DNA from: an uncultured Collinsella sp.
GTDB lineage: Bacteria; Actinomycetota; Coriobacteriia; Coriobacteriales; Coriobacteriaceae
Direction of reading: 5' to 3'
Assembly (NCBI GenBank): GCA_902493535.1
Contig: CABUQG010000027.1
Span: 1-20,422, forward strand
Length of the DNA stretch: 20,422 nt
Below the pieces are notes generated by a model that searched no databases, was not told the origin of the DNA, and was given only the letters and a program-made list of their open reading frames with translations. The position numbers were made by a program, and so were the translations under genes. Of the stretch, positions 1 through 6,536 are shown one piece after another. Within the stretch, counting starts at the first letter, position 1; every line of letters begins with the position of its first letter.

Positions 1-1458
1 TCACGAGCGGGGGCTCCTATCTTTTTAGTGCCCTCGGATTGGGTCATAGTGTCTGTCTCCGAGTTCAAGAAGCTCCTGAACGACTACATCGATTCCGCCT
101 ACAATGCAGGCGGCACGCAGAAGCAGAAGGAGCAGCTGAAGCAGCTTCAGAATAAGCTGGCAGAGGCGCAGAAGAACTTCGGGACTGCTGGAACGGCTTA
201 TTCTAACGCATTGGATAAGCAAGAAAGCGCTCGCGATGCCTATACCGCGGCCGACACGAACATGAACACCGCCAAGGGTGAGTACGAGAAGGCTAAGTCC
301 GACACCGCCGCCGCGAAGACGGCATACGACGCCGCGAAGGACGCACTCGGCGGAATCGACATCGAGTCCCTCAAGCAGAACCTCGATACCGCCAAGAGCA
401 AGGCCGCTACTGCCCAGGCAGTTCTCGCTAAGGCAAACGCCACGCTTGCTGACAGCAAGACGAAGGCAGCCGAGGCCGCTGCTCACAAGGCGAAGGCTCA
501 CAGCGCCCGCGATGCCGCCAAGGCAAAGTCCGAACAGGCCAACGAGGCGTATGACAACGCTACCGCTTCGGTCAAGGACCTTGCCGCCAAGCGCGATGCC
601 GCCCAGGCGGACCTTGCGAATAAGCAGGGCTCGCTTGACGAGGCAAAGAAGGCCGACGATGCCGCCCAGGCTGGTGTAGACAAGGCCCAGGCCGCAGATG
701 TCCAGGCCGCAACTGCTCTTTCGGACGCCAAGCAGGCAGTTGCCGCCAAGGCGCAGGCTGTGTCCGACGCACAGGCCAAGGCCAAGGCTGCCGAGGGCGA
801 GCTGACCGGCGCAAACAAGGCCTTCGAGCGCTTCGCCGGCGCCCAGAAGGCGGTCGACGACGCCAAGGCCGCCTATGACGCTGCCGTCGCCGGTGTCGCC
901 GATGCCCAGAAGCAGCTCGAGGCCGCCAACGAAGCCGTCGTCGATGCGAACCTCGAGATCGTCAAGGCCAAGGCTGAGCTTGCCAACGACGAGGCACTCA
1001 AGGCCGATCTTGAGGCTGTCGACCACAAGGCATCCCTTGCCGCGGGCACGACGGGCAACGAGAAGCTGGTCAAGCTGAACGCTGCCTACGCTCGCTATAA
1101 GGCCGCCGTCGATGCCGCCGCTGGTCTCAAGGCTGCTCTGAGCGATGCCGATGCCAAGCTGTCCGATGCCAACGACGCCTATGCCGCCGCGCTTGCCGAG
1201 CTTGGCGATGCCAAGGATGCCCTGGCTGCCGCTCAGGCCGAGTACGACAAGTATCATCCCAAGGCTGAGCCTCAGGCCAAGCCCCAGGTTACGCAGGCCG
1301 CCGCAAAGGCCCCCGTTGCCAAGAAACAGGCTGCGCCTGCCGCGCTCGCCCAGACCGGTGATGACTCCGCTCTTGCGGGCGAGGTGTTCGTCATCGGCGG
1401 TATCACCCTCGTGGCCGCTGGTGTGACGCTGAGTGATCGTCGTCGCAAGCAGATGTAG
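1..1458 (+). CDS. Alanine-rich coiled-coil surface protein, sortase-anchored (5' end outside window)
   Basis: The frame is open from the first base of the window, so this is the C-terminal part (at least 485 residues) of a longer protein. A GTG at 28 exists in frame but has no ribosome binding site, so I treat the gene as truncated by the window edge. Nearly the whole visible part is a low-complexity Ala/Lys/Asp/Glu sequence with repeated AKAKA- and DAA-like units, as expected of a long alpha-helical coiled-coil stalk. The end has the standard wall-anchoring order: a Pro/Ala/Lys/Gln spacer, LAQTG (bases 1345-1359), a hydrophobic segment (VFVIGGITLVAAGVTL) and a basic tail (RRRKQM). LAQTG differs from canonical LPXTG only at position 2. 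Sortase anchoring follows from family knowledge; the ligand or role, perhaps adhesion, cannot be seen. A strong terminator follows. Confidence 0.85.
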   Translation, partial: SRAGAPIFLVPSDWVIVSVSEFKKLLNDYIDSAYNAGGTQKQKEQLKQLQNKLAEAQKNFGTAGTAYSNALDKQESARDAYTAADTNMNTAKGEYEKAKSDTAAAKTAYDAAKDALGGIDIESLKQNLDTAKSKAATAQAVLAKANATLADSKTKAAEAAAHKAKAHSARDAAKAKSEQANEAYDNATASVKDLAAKRDAAQADLANKQGSLDEAKKADDAAQAGVDKAQAADVQAATALSDAKQAVAAKAQAVSDAQAKAKAAEGELTGANKAFERFAGAQKAVDDAKAAYDAAVAGVADAQKQLEAANEAVVDANLEIVKAKAELANDEALKADLEAVDHKASLAAGTTGNEKLVKLNAAYARYKAAVDAAAGLKAALSDADAKLSDANDAYAAALAELGDAKDALAAAQAEYDKYHPKAEPQAKPQVTQAAAKAPVAKKQAAPAALAQTGDDSALAGEVFVIGGITLVAAGVTLSDRRRKQM

Positions 1459-1525
1459 CGTTTCGAGCGTAGTTTCTGCAACGAACTTCGGTTCATAGCA
1501 GGAGCGCTTCGATGGCTTAACCGAT

Positions 1526-1566
1526 AAGGCCGGCGCGCTGTCATACGCAGCGCGCCGGCCTTTCTT
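1526..1566 (+). terminator. Rho-independent terminator of the surface-protein gene
   Basis: A perfect GC-rich stem (AAGGCCGGCGCGCTG, 1526-1540, with its complement 1548-1562) encloses a 7-nt loop and runs into TTTCTTTGTTT. It lies 67 bases after the stop codon at 1458 and points in the same direction. Confidence 0.85.
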
Positions 1567-1578
1567 TGTTTCGATATC

Positions 1579-1618
1579 AAAAAGCCCGGTCGGTAGCCGC
1601 GAAAGCTACCGACCGGGC
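1579..1618 (-). terminator. Rho-independent terminator of the OPT transporter gene
   Basis: GCCCGGTCGGTAGC (1584-1597) pairs perfectly with 1605-1618 around a 7-nt loop. On the minus strand the stem is followed by TTTTT (complement of 1579-1583). It is 41 bases downstream of the minus-strand stop at 1660 and back to back with the plus-strand terminator, so the two convergent genes each have their own terminator. Confidence 0.85.
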
Positions 1619-1659
1619 AAATCGTAGGCAATATGGTTGCTGTCGAGCAGCTGCTCAGC

Positions 1660-3363
1660 TTAGCCCAGCAGGCTCAGACCCACGGAGACAAACGCCAGGA
1701 TAACGCCGACGATGGACTCGCCGCCGAGCAGGCCGCTGGCAACGACCAGACCCTGTTCCTGGAAGGCGGCGTCCTTGGCAGCCCTCTCCTCGTCGGAAAG
1801 ACCAGCGGTGGCGTCGCGGTGGGCGGACCACTTGTCGTAGGCGAGTTTGACGCAGGAGCCCAGGAATGCCGTGAGCGACATGTAGAACGGCAGGTACACG
1901 CCCAGGCCGATCATCATGGCCGGAATGCCGAGCCAATACATGACGATGCCGGCAATAAAGCCGCCCGCGAACCACGGCACGCTCGGGATACCCGAGACCA
2001 TGGTGGCAACCACGCTTGCCTGCGCGGCCACAAAGCTCTTATCGGGACCAAAGGCATCCGGACCATAGGCGGTGACGAGCGCGACCATGACGGCGGCGGC
2101 GACCAGGGCGCCCACGATGCCGCCAATGGCCTGGCCGATCCACTGCGCACGCGAGTTGGTGCCCAGCACGGCGCCAGCCTTAAAGTCGTTCATGACGTCG
2201 CCCGCAAGGCCGCACGCCACGGCTACGATGCCGGCGATAAAGAACAGCTTGACCTGAGCGATCTGTGCGAAGGCAGCCACGATGAGCATGACGATGAGGC
2301 CAAAGATCTCCATGGGGTCGATACCCGTCTGGCCGCAGCTCTGCGCGCTCATGATGGTGGTGACAAAGGTGAATAGCGTGACGATGACGGCCGGGACGGG
2401 ACCAAGGTCGAGCGCGATGGCAACGATCACGGCGATGGCTGCGGTGCCCAGGCCGATGATGCCGGCATCGAGCTTAAGGGAGCCCGAGATGAGCGACTGC
2501 TCGTTGGTGTCGGTGGAGCTGTCGGCGGCGAGGCCGCGGACGATGCCGGTGACCTGCGGCAGGATGTCCTTGAGGACGACGGCGACGCCAAAGCCCATCA
2601 TGAGGCCCATGCCGAGGGACTTGACGATGCCCTGTGCAGTCACAACGTCAAACAGACCGGCAGCGGTGCCACCCACGATGATGCCAAAGTTGCCCAGCAG
2701 CGCGCCGGCAAACCAGAACGCGACGGGGGCGAAGCCCACCAAAAAGCCGATGGACAGCAACATGGGCGAGTTATAGATGGCAAAGGTCACGCCGGGGATA
2801 TTGAGCGTGCACAGCATGCTGGGCACCACACCCAGAGCGTCGCGCAGCACACTGTAGATGCCTGCGATGGCCATGGAGCCAAAGAGCTGCTTGCCGGTCT
2901 TGCCGCCGGCCTCGGTGGCGCGCAGGGTCTGAGCTGCGGCGTTGCCGGTGGGGAACTCCAGCGCGGCGTCCACGATAAAGTGACGGTGGATGAGCGCTGT
3001 AGCCAGAAGGCCCAAGATGGTGCCGGCAAGCGCCACGATAAACATGTCGAGCCAGCTGATCTGGTCGGCATAGCCCAGCATCCAGGCGCCCGGGATGGTA
3101 AACGCCAGGCCGCCGGCGACCATGGCGCCCGCGGACATGATGGTGTGGGTAACGTTGGCCTCGTTGAGGCTGGCGTTGCCCATGAGCTTCAGGAAGAACA
3201 GCGAGATGACGGCAGCGAAAATGATCGGCCAGGGGAGTGCGCCCATCTTGAGGGCCGTGTAGGCCGAGCTCGCCGTGATGATTACGCAGCCAAAGACGCC
3301 AATGACGACGCCGCGCAGCGTGAGTTGCCCGCGCATCGAAGCACGGTTCGAGGGATTGCTCAT
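1660..3363 (-). CDS. OPT-family oligopeptide transporter
   Basis: 567 residues, hydrophobic throughout, with about 14 apparent membrane segments. This fits the oligopeptide transporter (OPT/YSL) family, proton-coupled importers of peptides or metal-chelate peptides in the cytoplasmic membrane. Visible family signs are an N-terminal SAYTALKMGALPWPIIFAA block (about 34-52), NASLNEANVTHTIMSAGAM (63-81), the LEFPTGNAAAQTLRATEAGG stretch (about 135-154), which corresponds to the family's 'YP-G-A-AE-L' region, and a C-terminal GLVVASGLLGGESIVGVIL segment. The ATG at 3363 is preceded by AAAGGAG on the minus strand at about 7 nt. Length is near the bacterial norm. It stands alone, divergent from coaX, with its own terminator. 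The substrate cannot be read from sequence. Confidence 0.9.
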   Translation of the reverse strand: MSNPSNRASMRGQLTLRGVVIGVFGCVIITASSAYTALKMGALPWPIIFAAVISLFFLKLMGNASLNEANVTHTIMSAGAMVAGGLAFTIPGAWMLGYADQISWLDMFIVALAGTILGLLATALIHRHFIVDAALEFPTGNAAAQTLRATEAGGKTGKQLFGSMAIAGIYSVLRDALGVVPSMLCTLNIPGVTFAIYNSPMLLSIGFLVGFAPVAFWFAGALLGNFGIIVGGTAAGLFDVVTAQGIVKSLGMGLMMGFGVAVVLKDILPQVTGIVRGLAADSSTDTNEQSLISGSLKLDAGIIGLGTAAIAVIVAIALDLGPVPAVIVTLFTFVTTIMSAQSCGQTGIDPMEIFGLIVMLIVAAFAQIAQVKLFFIAGIVAVACGLAGDVMNDFKAGAVLGTNSRAQWIGQAIGGIVGALVAAAVMVALVTAYGPDAFGPDKSFVAAQASVVATMVSGIPSVPWFAGGFIAGIVMYWLGIPAMMIGLGVYLPFYMSLTAFLGSCVKLAYDKWSAHRDATAGLSDEERAAKDAAFQEQGLVVASGLLGGESIVGVILAFVSVGLSLLG

Positions 3364-3473
3364 ATAAAACTCCTTTGCGTATATCCGCTTCCCCCGGGAG
3401 CGCCGCTACGGATACGGCGCGGGAAGTCGGGTTACCAAGGGCCGCCGCGTGAGCTCGCAAACGACCGCGCACC

Positions 3474-3528
3474 AGTATAGCCGTAAGCTAGTCATTTTGG
3501 GGTGACTGGTTTAGGTAGGCGATATACT
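3474..3528. promoter_or_regulatory. Divergent promoter region with operator-like dyad between the OPT gene and coaX
   Basis: There is a TATACT -10 box on the plus strand at 3523-3528, 27 bases before the coaX start, and a second TATACT on the minus strand (complement of 3474-3479), upstream of the OPT gene. Neither has a convincing -35 hexamer. Between them lies the dyad AGTCA-TTTTGGGG-TGACT (3490-3507). Its position, overlapping where both -35 regions would be, suits a regulator binding site, but no specific regulator can be named. Confidence 0.4.
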
Positions 3529-3555
3529 GCTGGGCAGACGAAAGGAGCGCCGACG

Positions 3556-4407
3556 ATGCTTAATGGGTGCGCATACATATTGACGGTCGACGTGGGCAAC
3601 ACGTTCATTCGCTTTGGCCTGTTTGCCGAGGATTCGGCCGCGGCGCAGGAATGCCCGCTTGCGACGTGCGAGATCACGACGCCGTCGAGCATCACGGCAG
3701 ACGAGGCGCGCATGCGTCTCGCTCAAGTCATGGCCGCACTGGCGGCCGATGCGGGCATGCCGGGTGCGCTTGTGCCCGCAGCCGCAGTGCTGAGTTGCGT
3801 GGTGCCGGCGCTCGAGCGCCCGTGGAAGACGGCGCTTTCCCGCACTTGTACGGGGCGCGTGCTCACCGTGGGGCCGGGCCTCAAGACCGGTATGCCCGTC
3901 CACTACGACGACCCGGCCGAGATCGGCCCCGACCGCATCGCCGACGCCGTGGCGGCCCGTGCCGTCTACGGCTCTCCGTGCATCGTAATCGACTTGGGTA
4001 CCACGACCAATATCGAGGTCATCGACGCGCACGGTACCTTTGTGGGCGGCGTCATCGCGCCGGGTCTGGCGCTTGGCGCCCGCTCGCTTTCGGCTGCTGC
4101 GGCGCGTTTGCCTCAGGTCGAGCCTTCGGCGCCAACGCACGTCATCGGCCGTAACACGCGCGAGGCGATGCGCTCGGGCGTGGTCTTGGGCGAGGTGGCC
4201 CGCATCGACGGCATGCTCGATATGGTGCTTGCCGAGATGCGCTCGACCAAGGCGGCGGGGGAGGGCGACGTGCCCATCGTCATTACCGGCGACGACGCCG
4301 AGGCGCTCGCGTTGCTGGTCGGCCATAGCCTGACGGTTGACGACGCGCTGACGTTGCGGGGTCTCGCCGAGCTCTACCACATCAACCAAAAGCCCCGCCG
4401 CGTGTAA
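3556..4407 (+). CDS. coaX: Type III pantothenate kinase
   Basis: 283 residues. It phosphorylates pantothenate with ATP, the first step of coenzyme A synthesis, in the cytosol. CoaX belongs to the ASKHA fold. Motifs seen: the phosphate-binding DVGNTFIRFGLF (12-23), GPDRIADAVAA (124-134, with Asp126 matching the family's catalytic Asp of the GxDR motif), IDLGTTTNIEVID (145-157) and GGVIAPGL (164-171). I chose the ATG at 3556 because AAAGGAG lies 8 nt before it. A longer in-frame GTG at 3502 would start upstream of the TATACT -10 box and lacks a Shine-Dalgarno. The length is slightly above the usual 255-265, owing to loops. The type III enzyme is typically not inhibited by CoA and needs a monovalent cation; this is family knowledge. 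Confidence 0.93.
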   Translation: MLNGCAYILTVDVGNTFIRFGLFAEDSAAAQECPLATCEITTPSSITADEARMRLAQVMAALAADAGMPGALVPAAAVLSCVVPALERPWKTALSRTCTGRVLTVGPGLKTGMPVHYDDPAEIGPDRIADAVAARAVYGSPCIVIDLGTTTNIEVIDAHGTFVGGVIAPGLALGARSLSAAAARLPQVEPSAPTHVIGRNTREAMRSGVVLGEVARIDGMLDMVLAEMRSTKAAGEGDVPIVITGDDAEALALLVGHSLTVDDALTLRGLAELYHINQKPRRV

Positions 4408-4451
4408 AAGTGAGGGCGCCGGTGGGACAAACGCCTCCACCTTTCACCTGC

Positions 4452-4457
4452 TACAAT
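4452..4457 (+). promoter_or_regulatory. Candidate -10 box for the dCMP deaminase gene
   Basis: TACAAT sits 34 bases before the chosen start of the next gene and overlaps an upstream in-frame ATG (4456), which argues that this ATG is not used. No clear -35 is visible. A weak GGTGG/CCACC hairpin (about 4421-4440) precedes it and could end coaX transcription. Confidence 0.35.
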
Positions 4458-4491
4458 GGGTCAAACTATTGCGATTACGGAGGTGTCTGCC

Positions 4492-5016
4492 ATGTCGGAC
4501 GATCTTCATCAAACTTCGTCAGGCAAGCGCCTGGACGTCATTAGCTGGGACGAGTTCTTTATGAGCGTGGCCATCGCCGCGCAGCGCCGCAGCAAGGACC
4601 CCAACACACAGGTGGGTGCGTGCATCGCCAACACCAACCACCGCATCCTTTCGGTGGGCTACAACGGTACACCCTCGGCGCTCAACGACGACTTTTTCCC
4701 GTGGGGTACGAGCGACGACCCGCTGCAGGACAAGCACAACTACGTGGTCCACGCCGAGGCCAACGCCGTGCTCAACTACCGTGGTTCGCTCAAGGACCTC
4801 GAGGGTTCCACGGTCTACGTCACGCTGTTTCCGTGCCACGACTGCGCCAAGATTTTGGCGCAGGTGGGCGTGGGCGAGGTTGTCTACCTGGACAACAAGT
4901 ACGCCGACACCGATGATGGCCGTATCAGCCGCCGCATTCTCGACTCCTGCGGCATCAGCTACCGCCAGGTCATCGTCGATGTTCAGATTGGTACCGGGGG
5001 ACAAGCTCAGCAGTAG
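4492..5016 (+). CDS. Deoxycytidylate (dCMP) deaminase, ComEB-like
   Basis: 174 residues. A zinc-dependent cytidine/deoxycytidylate deaminase that converts dCMP to dUMP, feeding thymidylate synthase. Visible motifs are the RSKDPNTQVGACI substrate-side block (33-45), GYNGTP (56-61), the zinc/catalytic HAE (87-89, His87 ligand, Glu89 proton shuttle) and PCHDC (114-118, Cys115 and Cys118 ligands). The order and spacing match dCMP deaminases better than cytidine or tRNA adenosine deaminases. The ATG at 4492 is preferred because GGAGG lies 8 nt upstream. An in-frame ATG at 4456 lies inside a likely -10 box. The C-terminus ends in a short Gly/Gln-rich tail. It is the same strand as coaX but probably has its own promoter. 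Confidence 0.92.
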   Translation: MSDDLHQTSSGKRLDVISWDEFFMSVAIAAQRRSKDPNTQVGACIANTNHRILSVGYNGTPSALNDDFFPWGTSDDPLQDKHNYVVHAEANAVLNYRGSLKDLEGSTVYVTLFPCHDCAKILAQVGVGEVVYLDNKYADTDDGRISRRILDSCGISYRQVIVDVQIGTGGQAQQ

Positions 5017-5148
5017 TGCGTGCCAACGCCAGCTGGCGGCAAAACAGCCAAAAGAGCCCCGTCCCAAATTGACTACTCGTGAAAGTCGCGTCTGCGCGCA
5101 TGGACGGCTCGTGAGCGGGTACATGGCTGTAGTAACATAGCTTCTGTC

Positions 5149-5164
5149 CGCGGGCGTGCCCGCG
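5149..5164 (+). other. Leader hairpin before the NifU-like gene
   Basis: CGCGGGC and GCCCGCG are directly apposed (5149-5155 and 5158-5164), giving a tight GC hairpin 10 nt before the AAAGGAG ribosome binding site and 11 nt after a TAACAT -10-like box (5133-5138). It could be a weak terminator of the preceding gene (TTATTG follows) or a 5' leader structure. The sequence does not decide this. Confidence 0.35.
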
Positions 5165-5186
5165 TTATTGTGAGAAAGGAGCCCCT

Positions 5187-5465
5187 GTGGCTGTTAACGA
5201 AGAGCTGCTTAAGAAGGTTCTTGAAGAGATTCGCCCCAACCTGCAGGCCGACGGCGGCGATATGGAGTATGTGGGCGTCGACGACGAGGGTGTCGTCAAA
5301 CTGGAGCTGCAGGGCGCTTGCGCCGGCTGCCCCATGAGCTCGCTGACCTTGTCTATGGGCATCGAGCGTATCCTGAAGGAGCACGTGCCCGGCGTTACCC
5401 GCGTCGAGCAGGTCAATGCTTCCGGCGAGGCCGAGGACCTGTACGACGAGTACGCGCCGTTCTAA
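5187..5465 (+). CDS. NifU-like (Nfu) iron-sulfur cluster scaffold/carrier protein
   Basis: 92 residues, corresponding to a stand-alone NifU C-terminal (Nfu) domain. It binds or transfers Fe-S clusters to apoproteins in the cytosol. Diagnostic features are the VLEEIRPNLQADGGDMEYVGV opening (with DGGD at 22-25) and the CAGC motif (45-48), whose two cysteines bind the cluster, followed by CPMSSLTLSMGIERILKEHV, a classic Nfu block. The start is GTG at 5187, with AAAGGAG 5 nt upstream. There is no sufB/sufS or isc gene next to it here, so it is not in a cluster-assembly operon in this window. Length and motifs are typical. The acidic C-terminal tail (EAEDLYDEYAPF) is a small addition. Confidence 0.9.
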   Translation: MAVNEELLKKVLEEIRPNLQADGGDMEYVGVDDEGVVKLELQGACAGCPMSSLTLSMGIERILKEHVPGVTRVEQVNASGEAEDLYDEYAPF

Positions 5466-5514
5466 GATGCGAAAGCTGCGGACGGCATACTCCGCATAGA
5501 CGTTACGCCCAAAT

Positions 5515-5549
5515 ATGCGGCTGCGAGCGCAAGGCCCGCGGCCGCATTT
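5515..5549 (+). terminator. Hairpin between the NifU-like gene and lgt (weak terminator or attenuator)
   Basis: ATGCGGCTGCG (5515-5525) pairs with 5537-5547 over 11 bp, one of them G-U, with an 11-nt loop, followed by TTTGTATG. A smaller hairpin, TGCGGA/TCCGCA (5477-5496), precedes it. The short U-tract makes it a weak terminator. The lgt ribosome binding site follows 14 nt later, so partial read-through is plausible. Confidence 0.45.
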
Positions 5550-5574
5550 GTATGTAGGGAGTAGGAGGGTCGAC

Positions 5575-6396
5575 ATGCTCAACGACTTCTACCATATGCT
5601 TGATCCTGTCGCGATCTCGGCGGGCCCCATCACTATCTACTGGTACGGCCTGGCCTACGTGGTCGGCGCTCTGCTCACGGCGGTCGTCATGTACCGCACG
5701 CAGCGCCGCTGGGGCTTTAACATCACGATTGACGACCTGACGAGTGTCGTGGTCGGCGTGGTCTTTGGCCTCATTATCGGTGCCCGCCTGTTCTACGTCG
5801 TCTTTTACGGTGATGGCTACTACTGGGCGCACCCGCTCGAGATCTTTGCCACCAACGAGGGCGGCATGAGCTTCCATGGCGGCCTGGTGGGCGGCATTAT
5901 CGGCGGCATCATCGTGTGCCGCATGTATAAGCTCGACGCATGGACTTTGGCAGACCTTGCCGTCATAGGCGCGCCGCTGGCGCTGTGCCTGGGCCGTTGC
6001 GCCAACTTCGTGAACGGAGAGCTGTGGGGCAAGCCGACCGATCTGCCATGGGGCGTGGTCTTTGGCGGGACTGCGGGCGAGATGCCGCGTCACCCCTCCC
6101 AGCTCTACGAGGCATTTCTTGAGGGCATCGTGCTCTTTTGCATTCTGCAGGTGCTCAGCCGCAAAAAGCCGCTACTGCCCCAAGGCACGTTTATGGGCGT
6201 GTTTGTGATGGGTTACGGCATCGTCCGCTTTCTCGTTGAGTTCGTGCGCGTGCCCGATGCCCAGCTGGGTTATCTGCTGGGAGGCGTCATCACCATGGGC
6301 CAGCTGCTGAGTCTGCCGCTCGTAATCGCGGGCCTGGCGCTCATCATCTTTGCTCGTCGCCGCAACCAACCCCAGCGCATCTACCTCGACGCCTAG
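5575..6396 (+). CDS. lgt: Phosphatidylglycerol--prolipoprotein diacylglyceryl transferase
   Basis: 273 residues, an integral membrane enzyme with about seven hydrophobic segments. It transfers a diacylglyceryl group from phosphatidylglycerol to the lipobox cysteine of prelipoproteins. Family marks: WYGLAY near the N-terminus (23-28), the essential-His region GGMSFHGGLVGG (96-107, His101), the Lgt signature GRCANFVNGELWG (140-152), with Arg141, Asn144 and Glu149 at the conserved positions, HPSQLYEA (173-180) and GIVRFLVEFVR (215-225). The ATG at 5575 has AGGAGG 6 nt upstream. An earlier in-frame ATG at 5515 falls inside the hairpin and encodes a non-family leader. The gene ends 5 nt before a stem-loop element. 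Confidence 0.95.
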   Translation: MLNDFYHMLDPVAISAGPITIYWYGLAYVVGALLTAVVMYRTQRRWGFNITIDDLTSVVVGVVFGLIIGARLFYVVFYGDGYYWAHPLEIFATNEGGMSFHGGLVGGIIGGIIVCRMYKLDAWTLADLAVIGAPLALCLGRCANFVNGELWGKPTDLPWGVVFGGTAGEMPRHPSQLYEAFLEGIVLFCILQVLSRKKPLLPQGTFMGVFVMGYGIVRFLVEFVRVPDAQLGYLLGGVITMGQLLSLPLVIAGLALIIFARRRNQPQRIYLDA

Positions 6397-6401
6397 CCAA
6401 G

Positions 6402-6436
6402 ACCACCACAAAGGGGACAGGCACCTTTGTGGTGGT
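6402..6436 (+). repeat. Stem-loop element 1 (GGGACAGG-loop family), just after lgt
   Basis: A perfect 13-bp stem (6402-6414 with 6424-6436; ACCACCACAAAGG and its complement) encloses a loop that completes the core AAGGGGACAGGCACCTTT (6411-6428). It begins 5 nt after the lgt stop and ends in TTT, so it could also act as a terminator. It shares the loop core with four other hairpins in this window but not its stem sequence. Confidence 0.75.
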
Positions 6437-6461
6437 TTGCTGGGCAACGATGACAGAACCG

Positions 6462-6514
6462 TAACGTTTCCCCAGATAAAACCTGCCAAAATAAACCTGT
6501 CCCTTTTTGGCAGG
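6462..6514 (-). repeat. 53-bp dispersed repeat, copy A, with stem-loop element 2
   Basis: Read on the minus strand this segment matches 11341-11393 (plus) at 49 of 53 positions without gaps. Its first 36 bases or so form a hairpin whose full stem, AACCTGCCAAAA with its complement, is 12 bp and perfect (plus-strand 6480-6491 and 6505-6516), with the loop core AAAGGGACAGGTTTATTT. The rest is an unpaired tail reading TTTTATCTG...AAACGTTA. The hairpin ends only 3 nt before the AGAAAGG ribosome binding site of the next gene, and it faces element 1, giving a back-to-back pair. Confidence 0.8.
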
Positions 6515-6536
6515 TTTCTAGAAAGGCTTTCGGACT

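Noticed and set aside
25..1257. 410-codon open frame on the minus strand opposite the surface-protein gene
   Set aside because: No ribosome binding site or family resemblance. Its Leu/Gly/Val repetitiveness mirrors the Ala/Lys/Asp-rich sense frame, as expected of an antisense frame in GC-rich repetitive DNA.
4421..4440. GGTGG-GACAAACGCCT-CCACC hairpin after coaX as a sixth member of the stem-loop family
   Set aside because: The loop has GGGACAAAC but lacks the following GG, and the core does not align with the 18-nt pattern. It could simply be a weak terminator.
5024..5042. CGCCAGCTGGCG palindrome after the dCMP deaminase gene as a terminator
   Set aside because: No T-run on either side in the right direction; purines follow on the plus strand.
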